This document shows positions 60,613-64,000 of a stretch of DNA of 64,000 bases, in pieces. The notes under the pieces are model-generated. The model searched no databases and was not told the origin of the DNA. It saw only the letters and a program-made list of their open reading frames with translations. The position numbers were made by a program, and so were the translations under genes. Where the stretch lies: assembly GCF_026460885.1 (NCBI RefSeq), contig NZ_JAOVZW010000010.1:124001-188000 (forward strand), read 5' to 3'. Position 1 is the first letter of the stretch. Every line of letters begins with the position of its first letter. Source of the DNA: Chryseobacterium formosum. Its GTDB lineage: Bacteria > Bacteroidota > Bacteroidia > Flavobacteriales > Weeksellaceae.

Positions 60613-61098
60613 TTAATCTAAAATTTTTGACATCACAAACTGCGGTCCACTTCTACCGTCTATTTTTTTGCCATTATAAACGTATCCTTGTTTTAAGTAA
60701 ATTTGAAAAGCCAAATCATTTCTTTCATTGACGGATAAAACTATTTCATTACAATCTTTATCATGTTGCTTAACAAAATCATCCATTGCAATCATGGCAG
60801 ATTTCCCGATTCCTTTTCCCTGAAAATCAGGATTTATTGACAAAGAACGAAGCAAAACAGCATCAGCATTATCCGTCAGCTGAAGTTTATCATCACCAAA
60901 ATCTAAAACACAAAATCCCGCTACCTTTTCATTATAAAAAATTGTAATCGGATAAGCAAAAAAGTCTTCGTTTTGATTTCTTGCTTCAATTCTTTCCAAA
61001 GCTTGTTTAGGCAAAGATGAATATTGCGCCTGAATTTCATCTAAGTTATAATTTAATTCAGATAAATCTTTTGGTTCAAAAAATTGTAATTCTACCAT
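60613..61098 (-). CDS. GNAT-family N-acetyltransferase
   Basis: 161 residues. Motif A reads LRSLSINPDFQGKGIGKSAMIAM with the acetyl-CoA loop QGKGIGKS, and motif B reads NEIVLSVNERNDLAFQIYLKQGYVY. The substrate is unknown. It starts 3 bases after the DUF1684 gene stop, so they are likely co-transcribed. Confidence 0.9.
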   Translation of the reverse strand: MVELQFFEPKDLSELNYNLDEIQAQYSSLPKQALERIEARNQNEDFFAYPITIFYNEKVAGFCVLDFGDDKLQLTDNADAVLLRSLSINPDFQGKGIGKSAMIAMDDFVKQHDKDCNEIVLSVNERNDLAFQIYLKQGYVYNGKKIDGRSGPQFVMSKILD

Positions 61099-61101
61099 AA
61101 T

Positions 61102-61731
61102 TTAATGATGATAAATATCGTCGTACATTACTCCTGCTCTTATTTCCACTGGAAGTTTATTTTCTTCCGGAACAATCGGGCAATTGTAATCATAGGCATT
61201 ATAAGCGCAGAAAGGTTGATACGACTGATTAAAATCCAGCACAATCGTATTGCTTTTCGGGATTGTTAAATCCATATATTTTCCGCCGCCGTAGGTTTCT
61301 TTTTGATTGGTTTCGTCACGGAACGGAAGAAAAAGATGGTCTTTATACTTTTCCATTTTCATTAAATCTAAACTTTGATAAATCGTTAAAGTATAAGATT
61401 TTCCGTCTAATAAAAATGTGGCTTTACCAAATTCCTGGTAAGATTTTGATTTTCCTGAAGAAGTTGGTAAATCAAAAGGTTCAGGGTTTTCATTTTTAAC
61501 AAATTTCGCAGTTACACGATATTTCAAATCGATTGGAAAGAATGGATGTTGCTTGAAATTTGTATAATTATCTCCACGTAAAGGTGTTTCTTTTTTATCG
61601 AGATATTCTTTATTTAAATCAACTTGAAACTTTTCAATTTCTTTAATTTCTTTTGAATTACCTGTTTTTTTCTTTTGAGAAAACATAAACAATGGAAAAA
61701 CAGCCAAAAGAATCAATATAATTTTCTTCAT
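61102..61731 (-). CDS. Exported DUF1684 protein
   Basis: 209 residues with signal peptide MKKIILILLAVFPLFMFSQ. DUF1684 hallmarks are HPFFPIDLKYRVTAKF, FLDGKSYTLTIYQ-like strands, LFLPFRDETNQKETYGGGKYMDL and the conserved LDFNQSYQPFCAYNAYDYNCPIVPEENKLPVEIRAG. Function is unknown; probably a periplasmic beta protein. It lies between a small unknown gene (17 bases upstream) and a GNAT gene. Confidence 0.88.
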   Translation of the reverse strand: MKKIILILLAVFPLFMFSQKKKTGNSKEIKEIEKFQVDLNKEYLDKKETPLRGDNYTNFKQHPFFPIDLKYRVTAKFVKNENPEPFDLPTSSGKSKSYQEFGKATFLLDGKSYTLTIYQSLDLMKMEKYKDHLFLPFRDETNQKETYGGGKYMDLTIPKSNTIVLDFNQSYQPFCAYNAYDYNCPIVPEENKLPVEIRAGVMYDDIYHH

Positions 61732-61748
61732 TTTAGTTTAAATTAAAT

Positions 61749-62141
61749 TTACTCTGAAATTTTAATTCTATAAATATCAGATGAATTTCTTTTGATTGAT
61801 TTCACAAAAAATCCGCCTTCTTCGGGGATTTCTTCTTTAAAATCAAAGCTTTTACAATCTTTCGGCAAACCTGAAAAAACCAAGGTAAACCAAAAATCTT
61901 TCATAAAAGGAACGGGAGTCCAGTTTGGAAAAATACTGATATTTTCAGCATGAATCAATTTGCTTTTATGAGAAGAATTCTGATCAATAAGCACTGTTGT
62001 ATTCCAAATTCTAATTAAATTCCCTAAAAACGGTGACGCCGGAAAACAGCAATGCACAATCACCTGTTTCTCTTCTTCAATTTTTGTCTGAAGAGATTCT
62101 AAGATTTCCTGTGCAATAATAGGTTTTGTAAGTACGTCCAT
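61749..62141 (-). CDS. Conserved hypothetical protein, 130 aa
   Basis: Soluble, no signal peptide. It starts MDVLTKPIIAQEILESLQTKIEEEKQVIVHCCFPA. A Cys pair (HCCFP), a W/P-rich centre (FPNWTPVPFMKDFWFTLVFSGLP) and a strand-rich end (GGFFVKSIKRNSSDIYRIKISE) suggest one alpha/beta domain. No family is recognised. First gene of the small-gene run toward the SDR gene. Confidence 0.65.
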   Translation of the reverse strand: MDVLTKPIIAQEILESLQTKIEEEKQVIVHCCFPASPFLGNLIRIWNTTVLIDQNSSHKSKLIHAENISIFPNWTPVPFMKDFWFTLVFSGLPKDCKSFDFKEEIPEEGGFFVKSIKRNSSDIYRIKISE

Positions 62142-62153
62142 CTAATATCAGTA

Positions 62154-62213
62154 ATTGGTAATAAGAAATTTTAATACAAATATATTACTTATTGCTCATT
62201 ACTTATTACCAAT
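62154..62213. repeat. Perfect 12-bp inverted repeat in intergenic spacer
   Basis: ATTGGTAATAAG (62154-62165) and CTTATTACCAAT (62202-62213), separated by 36 AT-rich bases, between mqo and the small hypothetical gene. Confidence 0.5.
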
Positions 62214-62216
62214 GTT

Positions 62217-63722
62217 TTAATGTTTAAGTTCTAATTTTTCTTTGCTGTTTGCTCTCACTTGCTTGGTGAGTTCAGGATTTTCAGATAATTTTTGACCATA
62301 AGACGGAATCATTTCTAATAATTTATCTTTCCATTCACCGTGAAGTTTTTCAGGGAAACATTTTTCCAAAACATTTAACATCGCAAAAACTGCAGTGGAA
62401 GCTCCTGGAGAAGCTCCTAAAAGAGAAGCAATTGTTCCTTTATCGTTTACAACGACTTCAGTTCCGAATTCTAATTTTCCGCCTAACTTATCGTCTTTTT
62501 TGATAATCTGAACACGTTGTCCCGCAACTTTCAATTCCCAATCTTCTTCTTTCGCATCTTTTACAAACTCTCTTAAATGTTGAATTCTCTGAGCTTTTGT
62601 CATCGCAACCTGCTGCACCAAATATTTCGTCAGCGGAATATTGTGCCACCAAGCTCCAAATAATGAACGAAGATTTTTTGTATTTACACTTTCAGGTAAA
62701 TCAAGATAACTTCCTTCTTTCAAAAATTTAGTGGAAAAACCTGCAAAAGGTCCGAAAAGTAATGCTTTTTGACCATCAATAATTCTTAAATCCAAATGTG
62801 GAACCGACATTGGAGGCGCATCAACGGTTGCCTGAGTATAAACTTTCGCCTGATGTTGCTCTACCAATTCCTGATTGTGCGTTACCAACCATTCTCCAGA
62901 AACCGGAAAACCGCCGTAACCCTCACTTTCTTTAATATCCGAACTGTCCAATAACGGCAATGCATAACCTCCCGCTCCGATGAAAACAAAATCGGCTACA
63001 ACCTCCTGTTTATGTCTGTTAATACGGTCTTTCACTTTCATTTCCCATTTTCCGTCTTCTCTTGGGTCGATGTCTTTTACCTCGTGATACAGGAAAACTT
63101 CCACGTGAGAATCTTCCAAAAGATGGCGTCCCATTTTTCTTGTGAGAGTTCCGAAATTTACATCAGTTCCTAAATCCATTTTTGTGGCAGCTAAAACTTC
63201 AGATTGATTTCTTTTGCTCATTACCAAAGGAATCCATTCTCTTAGTTTATCATGGTCATTTGAAAATTCCATATCTGAAAACAATGGTGAATTTTTCATC
63301 GCTTCATGCCTTTTCTGAAGATATCCTGCATCTTTTTCGCCAAAAACCAAACTCATGTGAGCGCAAGAATTAATAAATTCCTGTGGATTTTGAATATATT
63401 TTTTATCAATTAAATAAGACCAAAACTGTTTTGAAATTTCAAATTGTTCGGCAATTTTTTCAGCCTTTGAAATATCTACCGTTCCGTCTTCTTTTTCGGG
63501 AGTATAATTGAGTTCACAAAATGCGGAATGCCCTGTTCCGGCGTTATTCCAAGCTGCGGTACTTTCTTTGGCAAATCTTCCAAGCCTTTCGAAAATAGCA
63601 ATATCTAAATTAGGATCAAATTCGTGAAGTAAAGTGGCTAAAGTAACACTCATAATTCCACCTCCGATAAGCACAACATCATATTTTGGCTTTGGAGTTC
63701 TATTCGTAATTCTATGTGGCAT
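62217..63722 (-). CDS. mqo: Malate:quinone oxidoreductase
   Basis: FAD-dependent peripheral membrane enzyme that oxidises malate to oxaloacetate and passes electrons to the quinone pool. The 501 residues have YDVVLIGGGIMSVTLATLLHEF (FAD dinucleotide fold, residues about 14-35), AWNNAGTGHSAFCELNYTPE, FVFIGAGGYALPLL, LLFGPFAGFSTKFLKEGSYLDL and GEWKDKLLEMIPSYGQKL, all typical of Mqo. Monocistronic; no mdh gene is adjacent. Confidence 0.95.
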   Translation of the reverse strand: MPHRITNRTPKPKYDVVLIGGGIMSVTLATLLHEFDPNLDIAIFERLGRFAKESTAAWNNAGTGHSAFCELNYTPEKEDGTVDISKAEKIAEQFEISKQFWSYLIDKKYIQNPQEFINSCAHMSLVFGEKDAGYLQKRHEAMKNSPLFSDMEFSNDHDKLREWIPLVMSKRNQSEVLAATKMDLGTDVNFGTLTRKMGRHLLEDSHVEVFLYHEVKDIDPREDGKWEMKVKDRINRHKQEVVADFVFIGAGGYALPLLDSSDIKESEGYGGFPVSGEWLVTHNQELVEQHQAKVYTQATVDAPPMSVPHLDLRIIDGQKALLFGPFAGFSTKFLKEGSYLDLPESVNTKNLRSLFGAWWHNIPLTKYLVQQVAMTKAQRIQHLREFVKDAKEEDWELKVAGQRVQIIKKDDKLGGKLEFGTEVVVNDKGTIASLLGASPGASTAVFAMLNVLEKCFPEKLHGEWKDKLLEMIPSYGQKLSENPELTKQVRANSKEKLELKH

Positions 63723-63919
63723 TTCTATGAAATTTTATACTAATTTCGGGAAAAGTTTTAGATTAACAGGAATGTTTAATGATTTTTAACTCTTTGAATT
63801 TGCTTTATTTTAAATGCAAAATTTGCTAAAAAAGTAATGCTATTAATTTCTAAAAGAATACACATATTTGCTAAGTAATAAAATTTTTATATTTTTAACC
63901 CTTTAAAAACAAATGATCT

Positions 63920-64000
63920 ATGAAGAAAAATTTATTTCTCAGGCTCTGCCTGATTCTTGTGGTCGGTTTCTCTATGTTCTCATGTAGAACAGACCAGTTT
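63920..64000 (+). CDS. Lipoprotein, N-terminal fragment (gene runs off window)
   Basis: Only 27 codons are inside the window, reading MKKNLFLRLCLILVVGFSMF then SCRTDQF: a lipoprotein signal peptide with Cys at about residue 22. Nothing can be said about the mature protein. Confidence 0.55.
   Translation, partial: MKKNLFLRLCLILVVGFSMFSCRTDQF

Overview
The window is AT-rich, densely coded bacterial chromosome from Bacteroidota, class Flavobacteriia, most likely a Chryseobacterium-like Weeksellaceae member. Support comes from a complete gldK-gldL-gldM-gldN cluster (type IX secretion and gliding), proteins with type A and type B T9SS sorting tails, a PorZ-like protein next to recO, DUF4270 and DUF3667 proteins, many short 'MKK...C' lipoproteins, and promoters of the Bacteroidota type (TTG, then 18-20 bases, then TAnnTTTG). 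No species call can be made from the sequence alone.

Layout. 1-6.2 kb: tamB (partial) divergent from tsaD, a hypothetical gene, rsmE, two exported proteins, a SpoU/TrmH methyltransferase, type I asparaginase and tRNA-Ser(GGA). 6.3-9.3 kb: accessory region with a XerC/D-like tyrosine recombinase divergent from two promoter-poor, AT-rich gene units. Each unit is bounded by a GTTA-type site and ends in a roughly 135-base imperfect palindrome. This is the organisation of an integron cassette array, yet the recombinase lacks the IntI-specific insertion. 9.3-17.6 kb: repeat-like intergenic DNA, an unknown gene, a tripartite RND efflux operon, and two small envelope proteins. 17.7-27.9 kb: an FAD oxidoreductase, then gldN-M-L-K, glmS, a DUF4270 lipoprotein and a truncated starch-synthase-like protein, all on the minus strand. 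28-30 kb: panC, then a 271-base unit (promoter, tRNA-Lys, tRNA-Leu) repeated in perfect tandem, giving four tRNA-Lys(TTT) and three tRNA-Leu(GAG). 30-45.5 kb: aroK, an S4 protein, a degenerate FKBP-like lipoprotein, a GltB-like FMN enzyme, mtaB, small unknowns, a T9SS type B protein, a nuclease-like protein, DUF3667, an alpha-glucan phosphorylase homologue without its PLP lysine, DPP-IV and a RelE/ParE toxin pair. 45.5-53.3 kb: three tandem POT peptide transporters, a thioredoxin-like protein and recG. 53.3-64 kb: GNAT, dapA, a split UshA-like nucleotidase, porZ, recO, an SDR, GNAT, DUF1684, a small unknown, mqo and the start of a lipoprotein.

Functional threads. Protein export and surface display: gldKLMN, porZ and the type B cargo. 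Peptide use: secreted DPP-IV followed by three dipeptide/tripeptide transporters. tRNA modification: TsaD makes t6A37 and MtaB thiomethylates it; tRNA-Lys(UUU), a substrate of both, is the amplified tRNA. The most unusual parts are the cassette array at 6.3-9.3 kb and the perfect tRNA tandem amplification at 29.0-29.9 kb.
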